The translations under genes and the position numbers were made by a program. Shown piece by piece: positions 27,702 through 36,042 of a stretch of DNA of 64,000 nt. Location: the NCBI GenBank assembly GCA_018606645.1, contig JAGVRI010000008.1, positions 132,036 to 196,035 of the forward strand, in the 5' to 3' direction. The number at the start of each line of letters is the position of its first letter. Positions within the stretch are counted from its first letter, which is position 1. This stretch comes from Chloroflexota bacterium. Lineage in GTDB: Bacteria; Chloroflexota; Anaerolineae; JAAYZQ01. The notes under the pieces are model-generated. The model worked only from the letters and a program-made list of their open reading frames with translations, was not told the DNA's origin and did no database searches.

Positions 27702-28013
27702 TTAAGTTCCTGGGTCTACAATCACCTGGAAGCGTTTCTTGTCGCGGGGATTGCCGACCCAGGGCCGGATGTGCTCAAAAGCAATCCAGGTCTCACCAGG
27801 CTGCAGGGCACGGAAGTGAAACACCTCCAGCCCTCCTGCGCCTACGGCCTGACGTCTGGGTTCAAACTTTTGAGCGACCAACTCCAGACACTCTGTCCCA
27901 GTCCCCGTTTGCTGCCAGACATAACCCGTCGTTGGATTGCCGGCCAAGGCAACGGCGAACTCCTCGCCCACCCGAACTCGAATGGGTTGCGCCGAATCGA
28001 TGAACGTCCGCAT
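27702..28013 (-). CDS. Chagasin-type cysteine-peptidase inhibitor (I42)
   Basis: A 103-residue all-beta protein with the three inhibitory loops of chagasin: NPTTGYVW (residues 26-33), GAGGLEVFHF (58-67) and RPW (83-85). Chagasin-family proteins tightly inhibit papain-like (C1) peptidases by inserting these loops into the active site. There is no signal peptide, unlike many bacterial homologues. It sits 21 bases downstream of a papain-like peptidase gene on the same strand, so the two are almost certainly co-expressed as an enzyme and its inhibitor. Confidence 0.88.
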   Translation of the reverse strand: MRTFIDSAQPIRVRVGEEFAVALAGNPTTGYVWQQTGTGTECLELVAQKFEPRRQAVGAGGLEVFHFRALQPGETWIAFEHIRPWVGNPRDKKRFQVIVDPGT

Positions 28014-28034
28014 CTCTATAGAACCTCTCGCATC

Positions 28035-28961
28035 CTATCCTCCGCGCAGCGCTGTGAGCAACCGGGCGGCCACGTTACATCCTGAGGGAGAGGGGGTAGG
28101 TGAGGGAGTGCCTGGTGGGAGCACATCCTCCACCCCGTACATGGCGAACTGGCTGTCCAGACCGCATTCCCCATAGCCGATCTTGAACCAGCCGTCTTCC
28201 CCCCAGCCCGTACCCCAACTATTCTTGCACAGCCAGCATTGATCGGATTCCGAATATCCTATCACACACACGGCATGGTAGCCAGCCAGATCCCCTGAAG
28301 CATAGCGATACACCCCTCCGGTATAACTGAAAAAGTCTCGGTAGACGGCCATGCAGCCGATCATCGGTCCCTTGGTGGCTAACCATTCCTTGCGCGCCCC
28401 GACATCGAGTACCTCCTGCCAGCCAGTGACTTTTACCACCCGCTCCCGCCAATCCGCACACGAACCGGAGCAGGGCAGATTGCGGTCTTGATAAGGGAAG
28501 CAGGCCTCGTCTGGCACGCCTTTGGTCTGGGCATAGTTCAGCGCATAGCTGGGCCACCAGCCGGTATCGCAGCAGTTGCCACACCCACAGAAAAAGAGAT
28601 GCGCCTCGGAAAGGTCTGGTTGAAGAGCAGCATTCTTCTGATGGCGCTTGAGCATGACTTCGAGCACGGCCACCGTCCCAAAGGCCACGCAGGAGCCGCA
28701 GGCGCGTTGATCGCGGATCGGGGTGGTCCAGTCCACTCCATCCACGTTTCGCCAGTCCCATTCGGGTGGGAAGGCAGCCTCGACTGGAACCTGTTCAGCC
28801 ATAGACATGGCGATCCGCGCCATCTCCTCAGGGATCAACCGCAGGCCCAGGCGCCGATTCTGCTGCTCCGGCGGCAACGCAGAGAGAGAAGTCGGACCGG
28901 CGGTCCAGGCAAACCCCTGCTCGCGGATGGCTCGTTGCAGGTCCATCAGTTCTTCAGACAT
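28035..28961 (-). CDS. Papain-like cysteine peptidase (C1A)
   Basis: A 308-residue peptidase. An N-terminal stretch of about 65 residues could be a propeptide, and the mature domain begins near PPEWDWRNVDGV. The active site is Gln85/Cys91 (QRACGSCVAFGT), His229 (AGYHAVCVIGY) and Asn247 (CKNSWGTGWGEDGW). Several extra cysteines (FCGCGNCC) may form disulfides or bind metal. No signal peptide or membrane segment is visible; a Pro/Ser/Thr-rich tail follows the domain. It is first in a two-gene operon with the chagasin gene, behind the promoter at 29036-29064, which suggests intracellular activity held in check by the inhibitor. Confidence 0.92.
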   Translation of the reverse strand: MSEELMDLQRAIREQGFAWTAGPTSLSALPPEQQNRRLGLRLIPEEMARIAMSMAEQVPVEAAFPPEWDWRNVDGVDWTTPIRDQRACGSCVAFGTVAVLEVMLKRHQKNAALQPDLSEAHLFFCGCGNCCDTGWWPSYALNYAQTKGVPDEACFPYQDRNLPCSGSCADWRERVVKVTGWQEVLDVGARKEWLATKGPMIGCMAVYRDFFSYTGGVYRYASGDLAGYHAVCVIGYSESDQCWLCKNSWGTGWGEDGWFKIGYGECGLDSQFAMYGVEDVLPPGTPSPTPSPSGCNVAARLLTALRGG

Positions 28962-29035
28962 GGGCGTCTCCTTTTCCAGAGTCAGGGTCTATCCCACCGA
29001 CGAGATGACAAGCGTCATACGGTTTGGATAACACC

Positions 29036-29064
29036 ATTATACCAGCGGTCCGGAGAAAGGTCAA
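29036..29064 (-). promoter_or_regulatory. Sigma-70 promoter of the peptidase-chagasin operon
   Basis: Minus strand TTGACC (29064-29059), 17 bases, TATAAT (29041-29036). It lies back to back with the comEC promoter, with only 16 bases between the two -35 boxes, so one bound regulator could affect both. Confidence 0.78.
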
Positions 29065-29080
29065 GGTTCTTTTGCCGGGT

Positions 29081-29110
29081 TTGACGTCCATACCCTGGCC
29101 GTTGTATAAT
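29081..29110 (+). promoter_or_regulatory. Sigma-70 promoter of comEC
   Basis: TTGACG (29081-29086), 18 bases, TATAAT (29105-29110). The predicted start near 29117 supports ATG 29144 as the comEC start and excludes an upstream GTG/ATG in the same frame. Confidence 0.72.
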
Positions 29111-29143
29111 CGCTCTGAACAGGCTGTTCGAAAGGGAAAGCAG

Positions 29144-31543
29144 ATGCCGCCACTGGTGGTAGTCACCGGCGCCTGGGTCGCAGGGCTCATCGTGGCACGG
29201 AGCTGGCTGGAGCCAGCCGGCATCGCATCTACGTCGCTCATCTTGCTCGGCCTTCTCCCCGTGGCTGCACTTTTGCTGTGGCACCGCGACCGTTCTATGC
29301 GGCTGAGCAGTGTCTCATTTCTGGCCCTGCTGCTGGCAGTCATCCGGTATCAATCCTCACTACCCAACTGGACCAACCCGCGCTTTGTCGGCTACTACAA
29401 CGATCGGGGCACGACGACTATAGAAGGGATCATCGGGGACTATCCAGATGTGCGGGACACTGTGACCTACCTCACGCTCGATGCTGCATTTATGGAAAGA
29501 GAAGGAGAAAGGCATCCTGTCTATGGGAAGGTCCTGGTGCGTGCTCCTCGCTATCCCGAATATCAATATGGCGACCGGATACAGGTTCATGGTCGTCTCG
29601 AAACGCCGCCTGAATCTGGTCAGTTCTCCTATCGGGCCTATCTGGAACGAAAAGGGATCTATTCCTGGGTCGAGCGACCCCAAATTGATCGGCTGGCTTC
29701 CGGTCAGGGAAATCAACTCCGACAACTGATGTTTACCATTAGGGACCGTGCGTGTGGCTTGCTAGCGCGGTTGATGCCGGAACCGGAGGCCTCGCTGCTG
29801 CAAGGCATTCTCCTCGGGGCACGGTCTGGCATCCCGACCGACCTCGCGCAAGATTTCAACACGACCGGGACGAGCCACTTGCTGGTGATCAGCGGGACGA
29901 ACATCGCCCTGGTTACCGCCCTGTGCTCACGCACCTTTGGGCGAATTGTCGGCAAGCGATGGGCTTACTGGTTCACTATGGCCGGGATTGCGTTGTACGT
30001 CCTGCTGGTAGGTGCCGATGCGGCGGTGCTTCGTGCTGGGCTGATGGGCGGGTTATGGGCCACGGCCCTCTACCTGGGACGGCAGGCGACTGCCTATGTC
30101 TCGCTCTGCACTTCGGCCCTGGTATTGACTGTCATTCATCCCTTGAGTTTCTGGGACCTTGGCTTTCAGCTCAGCTTTGCTGCCACCCTGGGCTTGATCG
30201 TGTTTGCACCGCCTTTTGAACAGGCCATGGCTAGAGGGTTGCAACAGGTGCGCCTTCCTGAACCCGCCCGACAGGTTCTTGGTTTTCTGAACGAGGGATT
30301 GGTCCTGACCGTGGCTGCCCAGGTCCTGACCCTCCCTCTCGTGGTCTATCATTTTGGACGGCTGTCGCTCGTCGCTCCTCTGGCTAACCTGCTGGTCCTG
30401 CCAGTGCAGGCGCCGATCATGATCCTGGGAGGGGCGGCTACTATGCTGGGACTGCTTCCGCTCCTGGAACCGGTAGCAAGTATCCTCGCCTGGATTCCCT
30501 GGCTGTGTCTGGCCTATATGGATGCCGTGGTGCGCTGGCTAGCAGACTGGCCATTTGCCGCATTTGCCGTTGATCAAGCTCAAGCCACGCGAGCTATCGT
30601 CGTATACGGGTTGATGGTGGGGATCGCATGGTTCGCAGGGCCTGGCCGGGCGTTCTTCCGTGGCATCAGGGGAAAAGTGCCCGTTTCCCGGCTGTCGGCG
30701 ATGACTCTGGCCGGGTTGTTGGCGCTTGCGATCCTCGCCTGGATAGCGGTGCTCCGGTTGCCTGACCGCAAGTTGCATGTAGTGTTTCTTGATGTGGGGC
30801 AGGGGGACGCTGTCCTGATTACCACCCCTCAAGGGCAACAGGTTCTGGTCGACGGAGGCCCCAGCCCTGCGGCATTGACCACAGCGCTGGGCCGTCATAT
30901 GCCCTTCTGGGATCGATCGCTGGACCTGGTGGTCATGACTCATCCTGATGAGGATCACATCACCGGCCTGGTCGAGGTGCTCAAGCGTTACCGCGTAGGC
31001 GGCTGGATTGACAACGGGGTGATGGGGGACGAACCCATTGCGCAGGCATGTGAAAACCTCCTGGCCGAACGGAGCATTCCTTATTATCACGCCCATGCTG
31101 GTGACCGCTTGCAGTTGGGAAACGGGATTGTGCTGGAGGTGTTACATCCGCCCTCTCCTGAGAACGCTGCCTGCCTGTCTGACAACAACCGCTCGCTGGT
31201 GATGCGGCTGGTGTGGGAGGAAATCGAGTTCTTGTTTCCAGGCGACCTGGAGGCCGAAGGGGAACTGCAACTCTTGGAGTCAGGGCAACTCCTGTTCGCC
31301 GACGTGCTCAAGATCGCCCACCACGGTAGCGGCGATTCATCCACTGCCGAGTTTCTGGCGGCAGTGAACCCCCGATATGCCGTCATTTCGGTAGGCGCGG
31401 GGAACCGCTTTGGCCATCCCCATGCTGGAGTGTTGAACCGCTTGGCCGATTTGGATGAGGTGACGGTGTTACGCACCGACCAGATAGGCACGGTGGAATT
31501 CATCACCGATCCGTCTCGGCTGTGGGTTCGGACCGAGCAGTAG
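29144..31543 (+). CDS. comEC: DNA-uptake channel protein ComEC/Rec2
   Basis: A 799-residue inner-membrane protein for natural transformation. The N-terminal region has two helices and an OB-like periplasmic segment (KVLVRAPRYPEYQYGDRIQV). The central competence domain has many helices (GTSHLLVISGTNIALVTALC; GADAAVLRAGLMGGLW). The C-terminal MBL domain (VFLDVGQGDAVLIT, VDGG, THPDEDHITG, KIAHHGSGDSS) is proposed to degrade the non-transported strand. ATG 29144 is chosen because it follows AAAGGGAAAG and lies downstream of a good promoter. No other competence gene is adjacent. It suggests the organism can import DNA. Confidence 0.93.
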   Translation: MPPLVVVTGAWVAGLIVARSWLEPAGIASTSLILLGLLPVAALLLWHRDRSMRLSSVSFLALLLAVIRYQSSLPNWTNPRFVGYYNDRGTTTIEGIIGDYPDVRDTVTYLTLDAAFMEREGERHPVYGKVLVRAPRYPEYQYGDRIQVHGRLETPPESGQFSYRAYLERKGIYSWVERPQIDRLASGQGNQLRQLMFTIRDRACGLLARLMPEPEASLLQGILLGARSGIPTDLAQDFNTTGTSHLLVISGTNIALVTALCSRTFGRIVGKRWAYWFTMAGIALYVLLVGADAAVLRAGLMGGLWATALYLGRQATAYVSLCTSALVLTVIHPLSFWDLGFQLSFAATLGLIVFAPPFEQAMARGLQQVRLPEPARQVLGFLNEGLVLTVAAQVLTLPLVVYHFGRLSLVAPLANLLVLPVQAPIMILGGAATMLGLLPLLEPVASILAWIPWLCLAYMDAVVRWLADWPFAAFAVDQAQATRAIVVYGLMVGIAWFAGPGRAFFRGIRGKVPVSRLSAMTLAGLLALAILAWIAVLRLPDRKLHVVFLDVGQGDAVLITTPQGQQVLVDGGPSPAALTTALGRHMPFWDRSLDLVVMTHPDEDHITGLVEVLKRYRVGGWIDNGVMGDEPIAQACENLLAERSIPYYHAHAGDRLQLGNGIVLEVLHPPSPENAACLSDNNRSLVMRLVWEEIEFLFPGDLEAEGELQLLESGQLLFADVLKIAHHGSGDSSTAEFLAAVNPRYAVISVGAGNRFGHPHAGVLNRLADLDEVTVLRTDQIGTVEFITDPSRLWVRTEQ

Positions 31544-31590
31544 GTTCATGCTTGGTGAATCGAAACCAGTCTTTTATGGTTAACAGTTCG

Positions 31591-31619
31591 TTGACTTTAC
31601 ACTAATAGTCTGCTATAAT
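31591..31619 (+). promoter_or_regulatory. Sigma-70 promoter of the LysM gene
   Basis: TTGACT (31591-31596), 17 bases, TATAAT (31614-31619), followed about 65 bases later by AAAGGAGGAA and ATG 31691. Confidence 0.8.
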
Positions 31620-31690
31620 GAGATCAACTTCTCTTTGCGCGGGCGTAGATGGGTGGAAAGACATTCAATGGAGGAAAGGAGGAACCCCCA

Positions 31691-32266
31691 ATGAAAGGCC
31701 GAATGCTCTCCCGGGTGACTGTGCTGTTGGTGATATTGATGTTGTTGACCTTGATCGTGCCGGTCGCTGCCCATGCGTCAGGGTTGATCTATGTTGTCCG
31801 GTCGGGCGATACGCTGTATAGTATTGCCCGGCGATACGGGACGACGGTGTGGGCGATCGCGGCTGCGAATGGCCTGCCCAATCCAAACTATATCTATGTA
31901 GGTCAACGCTTGATTATCCCTACCTCAGGAGGCTGGATCCCTCCTATGCCCTGCGGTTCATTCTATACCGTCCGCTCGGGCGATACGCTCTATAGCATTG
32001 CCCGGCGGTATGGAACGACGGTCTGGGCGATCATGATCGCGAACGGTCTGCGCAACCCCAACTACATCTGGGTCGGACAGCGGCTGTTGATCCCCTGCGG
32101 CGGTGTAATTCCCAGCGGCATAATTATCTATATCGTGCGGCCTGGGGATACCCTATATAGTATTGCCCGGCGCTTTGGCACCTGTGTTCAGGCTATTGTC
32201 CTGGCGAACCGGCTGCCGAATCCGAATTACATTTGGGTTGGCCAGAGGCTGATCATCCCGAACTAG
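31691..32266 (+). CDS. Secreted protein with three LysM domains
   Basis: A 191-residue protein with a signal peptide (about residues 1-29, hydrophobic core VTVLLVILMLLTLIV, cleavage near AHA-S) and three LysM repeats at about 34-77, 92-135 and 148-190. Each repeat contains GDTLYSIARR and ends GQRLxIP. LysM domains bind N-acetylglucosamine-containing polymers such as peptidoglycan. No catalytic domain is present, so it is a wall-binding or decoy/structural protein. The repeats are also similar at DNA level, pointing to recent internal duplication. ATG 31691 follows a strong AAAGGAGGAA site; a hairpin after the stop probably ends the transcript. Confidence 0.9.
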   Translation: MKGRMLSRVTVLLVILMLLTLIVPVAAHASGLIYVVRSGDTLYSIARRYGTTVWAIAAANGLPNPNYIYVGQRLIIPTSGGWIPPMPCGSFYTVRSGDTLYSIARRYGTTVWAIMIANGLRNPNYIWVGQRLLIPCGGVIPSGIIIYIVRPGDTLYSIARRFGTCVQAIVLANRLPNPNYIWVGQRLIIPN

Positions 32267-32295
32267 TCGAGAGAGTTTCATTCAGGTTGAACACG

Positions 32296-32324
32296 GTGTA
32301 ACGCTCCAGTCGGCAGCGTTGCAC
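32296..32324 (+). terminator. Hairpin terminator after the LysM gene
   Basis: GTGTAACGCT (32296-32305) can pair with AGCGTTGCAC (32315-32324), ten pairs including one G-T, around a 9-base loop. Only a weak pyrimidine run (CTCTTT) follows, so termination may be partial. Confidence 0.5.
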
Positions 32325-32336
32325 CTCTTTGCTGAG

Positions 32337-32365
32337 TTGACACTCCTTACGGCAGAGTGTAGAAG
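32337..32365 (+). promoter_or_regulatory. Probable promoter of the pentapeptide-repeat gene
   Basis: TTGACA (32337-32342), 17 bases, TAGAAG (32360-32365), just after the terminator-like hairpin. It predicts a leader of about 130 bases to ATG 32501; apart from these elements the 234-base gap shows nothing recognisable. Confidence 0.5.
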
Positions 32366-32500
32366 CGCCCGCGCAGGCGGGATGGTTCTCGGTGCGCGCC
32401 CGGCGTTAAGCCCCTCATGCCACAGCCTTGGTCGTCGGTTGAAATTGATCAAGGCCGGGGGATGCTGCCCTTTCTTGAAGAGAGGATTGACTGAGACCTC

Positions 32501-33568
32501 ATGGATGCCAAGGACCTGATCGGCCGATATCAAGAAGGGCAACGGGACTTTGCCCGTGTCAGGCTGCAGGGAGCTGATCTGAGCGGAGCGAATCTGCGGC
32601 AGATCAACCTGTTTGAAGCCGATTTGCGCGGAGCCGATCTCCGTCGAGCGGATCTGTACGGCGGTATGCTCGATGGAGCCTGTCTGATCGGGGCCAGGCT
32701 GTCGGGTGCTAATTTGGGCGGGGTTCGGCTGTTCAAGGCCGATCTGCGCCAGGCAAACCTGAGCGAGGCGAACCTGGACCAGGCCAATCTGGGTAAGGCC
32801 AATCTGATCGGGGCCGATCTGAGCCAGGCGCATCTGATCGGCGCCAATCTGGAAGAGGCCTTTCTGTTCAGTGCCCATCTGCAAAATGCCCTGTTGCGCA
32901 AGGCTATTCTGCGAGGTGCCGGACTGGCCGGAGCGGTCTTGACCGGCGCAAGTCTTCAGGGTGCGGATCTGGATGGGGCCGGGCTGGGCGGCGTTGGATT
33001 GGCCGGCGCAAATCTAAGTGGAGCGAATCTGCGCCGGGCGAATCTGTACGGCGCGAACCTTGCGGAAGCGAGGTTGACCGGGGCGGTGCTAGTTGCGGCG
33101 AACCTCTACGGAGCGCTTCTTTTCAAAGCCGACCTCCGTGGGGCGGACTTGAGCCACGCTGTTCTGGAAGAAGCCAGGTTGGGCGGAGCGAATCTCAGCC
33201 AGACGATCCTGGACGAGGCAGACCTCTGCCTAGCTGATCTGGATGGCGCTCAATTGGCGGAGGCCAAGCTCCGCAAGGCAAAATTGATCGGGGCCAAGCT
33301 CAAGTTGGCTAACCTGCACGGTGCGGACCTGGAAGGGGCGCTGTTGAGTCAAGCCGATTTGCGATTGGCTGATCTGGGGGAAGCCAATTTGACCGGAGCC
33401 AATTTGGTGCAAGCCGACCTGAGTCAGGCCAATCTGCAGGGAGCCAACTTGAGCGACGCCGTCCTCACCGGAGCGATCCTCGCAGGAGCCCGGCTGACGA
33501 ACGCCATCCTGCCTGACGGAAGAAAAAAGCGCCTGTTCACGAACCTTCAGCGATTCACGCGGGAATAG
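32501..33568 (+). CDS. Pentapeptide-repeat protein
   Basis: A 355-residue protein of which residues about 20-340 are uninterrupted pentapeptide repeats of the form A(D/N)LXX, roughly 63 copies (for example GADLSGANLRQINLFEADLR). Such sequences fold into a right-handed four-sided beta-helix that can mimic DNA (as in MfpA/Qnr) or act as a scaffold. A short Arg/Lys-rich tail (DGRKKRLFTNLQRF) ends the protein. No signal peptide or membrane segment is seen. It stands alone between the LysM gene and the SDR-thiI operon. The specific partner is unknown. Confidence 0.92.
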   Translation: MDAKDLIGRYQEGQRDFARVRLQGADLSGANLRQINLFEADLRGADLRRADLYGGMLDGACLIGARLSGANLGGVRLFKADLRQANLSEANLDQANLGKANLIGADLSQAHLIGANLEEAFLFSAHLQNALLRKAILRGAGLAGAVLTGASLQGADLDGAGLGGVGLAGANLSGANLRRANLYGANLAEARLTGAVLVAANLYGALLFKADLRGADLSHAVLEEARLGGANLSQTILDEADLCLADLDGAQLAEAKLRKAKLIGAKLKLANLHGADLEGALLSQADLRLADLGEANLTGANLVQADLSQANLQGANLSDAVLTGAILAGARLTNAILPDGRKKRLFTNLQRFTRE

Positions 33569-33629
33569 AGTGCTGACGAGCCTCTAAAGGCCTTCGAGAC
33601 CTCTAGGGTCTTCAATTTTAGGATCAACG

Positions 33630-33658
33630 TTGACAAAACCACAGCCCTGTGCTACACT
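33630..33658 (+). promoter_or_regulatory. Sigma-70 promoter of the SDR-thiI-dehydrogenase operon
   Basis: TTGACA (33630-33635), 17 bases, TACACT (33653-33658). It predicts a 5' leader of about 200 bases before TTG 33864. Just upstream, a short 6-pair hairpin with TCTTCAATTTT (33596-33620) may be a weak terminator for the pentapeptide gene. Confidence 0.68.
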
Positions 33659-33757
33659 AGCGGCGTGGCGCTTGCTGGCAAAGTGGGCTAATGAGGGAAA
33701 GAACGTTCGCTAGTGGCCTGTGGCGTGGTGTGACTTTTCATGGGCCATGGGCCCGAT

Positions 33758-33785
33758 ACAAGCCGCTCCGGGAAGGGCGGCTTGT
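33758..33785 (+). promoter_or_regulatory. Perfect 9-bp hairpin in the long 5' leader
   Basis: ACAAGCCGC (33758-33766) pairs perfectly with GCGGCTTGT (33777-33785) around a 10-base loop. It lies in the roughly 200-base untranslated leader and is not followed by a T run, so it is more likely a leader structure than a terminator. I did not recognise a known riboswitch here; no TPP motif was seen although thiI is downstream. Confidence 0.45.
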
Positions 33786-33863
33786 CCTATCTCATGCATC
33801 AATTGACGTGCAGTGCTGCGAGAACCGACCTCTGGCTCCATCTTGTGTGGATGGGAGGGTGCC

Positions 33864-34856
33864 TTGAGTTCTAGTCCTCTCGTTCTGGTCACAGGGGCCA
33901 ATGGATTTCTGGGTTCCCACCTGACCGAGTTGTTGCTCAGCAAGGGGTACCGGGTGCGATGCATGGTACGCCGCACCAGCGACTTGACCCACATCCGTCA
34001 TCTGCCGGTCGAATGGGCCTTTGCTGATGTCCTGGATGGCCGAGGTCTGTACCGTGTGTGTGAGGAGGTGGCTGCGGTTTGCCATTGTGCCGCTTTGACC
34101 CGGGCTCGCGATGAGGAGACCTTCTATCGGGTGAACGCCGAGGGAACAGAACGGTTGGCGCAGGCTTGTCTCGACGCATCTCCTGGACTGCAGCGGTTCC
34201 TCTTTGTCTCCAGCCAGGCTGCGGCCGGACCATCTCGGACCCCGGAGGATGTGAAAGACGAGGGAGATGAACCGCAGCCGATTACCTGGTATGGCAAGAG
34301 TAAATGGGCAGCGGAGAAGATCCTGCGGGCCATGGCTGACCGTCTGCCGCTGGTCATTGTGCGGCCTTCGGCTGTCTTTGGTCCACGGGACCGGGATTTC
34401 CTAGCCTATTTTGCTTGGGTGCAGCGCGGTCTGAATCTTCAACTGGGGAAACAGGTACGACGGCTGAGCCTGATCTACGTCCGCGATCTGGTTCGGTTGT
34501 TAGCACTTGCTCTGGAGAGCGAAGCAGCACTTGGCCAGACCTATTTTGGTTGCGCCTATGAGTGCAGCTACGCAGAGTTTTCGGCGGCTGTAGCCCATGC
34601 GTTGGGCAAACGGACCCGGTGCATTCGTCTTCCCGAGTGGGTGCTGCCGTTGCTGGCATTTGAGGCCAGGGTGCAAGGTTGGTTCACCAGTCGTCCGCCC
34701 TTGCTCAACCCGCAACGTATCCTTGACCTGCAACAGCCTTCCTGGCTCTGCTCGGCTGAAAGGGCGCGGCAAGAACTGGGCTTTGTGCCAGAGTACGACT
34801 TGCTGACGGCCGTTCAGGAGACAGCACACTGGTATCGGGAGAACGGGTGGCTGTAG
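33864..34856 (+). CDS. NAD-dependent epimerase/dehydratase (extended SDR)
   Basis: A 330-residue extended SDR with VTGANGFLGSHL, SSQAAAGPS and the catalytic WYGKSKWAAEK. The pattern resembles the HpnA/3-beta-HSD-like SDR group rather than the sugar-nucleotide enzymes at the left of the window. The start is probably TTG 33864, five bases after GGGAGGG; the frame is open upstream to an ATG at 33813 that lacks a ribosome site. The thiI gene begins 22 bases after its stop. Substrate unknown; a sugar or isoprenoid-linked compound is possible. Confidence 0.8.
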   Translation: MSSSPLVLVTGANGFLGSHLTELLLSKGYRVRCMVRRTSDLTHIRHLPVEWAFADVLDGRGLYRVCEEVAAVCHCAALTRARDEETFYRVNAEGTERLAQACLDASPGLQRFLFVSSQAAAGPSRTPEDVKDEGDEPQPITWYGKSKWAAEKILRAMADRLPLVIVRPSAVFGPRDRDFLAYFAWVQRGLNLQLGKQVRRLSLIYVRDLVRLLALALESEAALGQTYFGCAYECSYAEFSAAVAHALGKRTRCIRLPEWVLPLLAFEARVQGWFTSRPPLLNPQRILDLQQPSWLCSAERARQELGFVPEYDLLTAVQETAHWYRENGWL

Positions 34857-34878
34857 CTGTAGGGGATGGTCGGATGCC

Positions 34879-36042
34879 ATGGGATTGATTCTGCTGCGTT
34901 ATGGTGAGATCGGTCTAAAGGGACAGAACCGCCTCTATTTTGAGCGCAAATTGAGGCACAATGTCCGACAATGCCTCAAGGCCAATCAGGTGCCCGGAGA
35001 GGTGTGGCAAGAAGGACAACGTCTTTACCTGGCCACCGATCAGGTCGAATCTGCTATCGAGGCGGTGCAGCGGGTCTTTGGGCTGGTGTCGCTCAGCCCG
35101 GTTTCTGAGGTGCCGGCCGATCTGGAGGCGATCGGTCAGGAGGCAGTGGAGATAGCCCGTCGGGCTGGACTCGGGCCGGAACGGTCGTTCCATGTCCGGG
35201 CTCGCCGCGCGGACAAATCGTTTCCTTTCCGGTCGCCGGAGATTGAGCGGTGGGTCGGCGGCCGGATTGTGGAGGCGACCGGGGCGCGAGTCGATCTGTC
35301 CAAAGCGGCCGATATTGAAATCGGGATCGAGGTCCAGCGAAGGCGCGCCCTGGTGTTTGGACAGACCGTGCCAGGAGTTGGCGGGTTACCGCTGGGCAGC
35401 CAGGGCCGGGTTGTGGTCCTCCTGTCCCATGGGATTGATTCTCCGGTGGCGGCCTGGTTGATGATGAAGCGGGGCTGCGGGGTGATCCCGGTCCATTCTA
35501 GCTCTGATCCCGGCCAGACAGCTCAGGTGGAAGCAATTGTCCACGCATTGAACCGCTATGCCTACGGTTGGGAGCTGCGTCCGATCATCCTCTCCCATCA
35601 TGAGATCGTCGGTCCGCTGCTTAGCCGTCTGCAAAAGATCCGCGCCGAGCGTTGGGCCTGTATTGTGTGCAAACGGGCCCTCCTGTTGAGAGCCGCTCAG
35701 ATCGCCGACGAGATGGGAGCGAAAGCGATTGTGACCGGCGATTCATTGGGGCAGGTAGCCAGCCAGACGCTGGACAATCTGGAGGTCATCTCGTGGGGGA
35801 TCCCGAAGTTGATCCTGCGGCCTCTGATCGGGATGGACAAGGTGGAGATCATGGCTCTTGCCCGCCGGATCGGCACGTATGATCTCTCAATCCAGGCTGC
35901 TCCTCCGTGTCCGTTTCTGCCACAAAGCCCGCTTACCCGGGCCAGCCTGCCCAAACTTCAGGCGCTCCTCGAACAGGTGGGCATGGAAGCGGAACTAGCG
36001 CCAGGTTGCGCCGGAACCGAAGGTGGAAGCGGTCATGTCTGA
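34879..36042 (+). CDS. thiI: tRNA 4-thiouridine synthase ThiI (without rhodanese domain)
   Basis: A 387-residue protein with an N-terminal ferredoxin-like domain and THUMP domain and a C-terminal PP-loop ATPase domain, which adenylates U8 of tRNA for sulfur transfer. The PP-loop reads LLSHGIDSPVAAWLMMKRG, where most family members have SGG or SSG before IDS. APPCPFLPQSPLTRASLPKL contains the conserved cysteine near the end. The rhodanese extension found in gamma-proteobacteria is absent, so sulfur must come from a separate protein. Its end overlaps the next gene by eight bases. Confidence 0.93.
   Translation: MGLILLRYGEIGLKGQNRLYFERKLRHNVRQCLKANQVPGEVWQEGQRLYLATDQVESAIEAVQRVFGLVSLSPVSEVPADLEAIGQEAVEIARRAGLGPERSFHVRARRADKSFPFRSPEIERWVGGRIVEATGARVDLSKAADIEIGIEVQRRRALVFGQTVPGVGGLPLGSQGRVVVLLSHGIDSPVAAWLMMKRGCGVIPVHSSSDPGQTAQVEAIVHALNRYAYGWELRPIILSHHEIVGPLLSRLQKIRAERWACIVCKRALLLRAAQIADEMGAKAIVTGDSLGQVASQTLDNLEVISWGIPKLILRPLIGMDKVEIMALARRIGTYDLSIQAAPPCPFLPQSPLTRASLPKLQALLEQVGMEAELAPGCAGTEGGSGHV

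Noticed and set aside
33665..33863. TPP riboswitch in the leader of the thiI operon
   Set aside because: The CUGAGA-type conserved core was not found; only a simple hairpin is visible.
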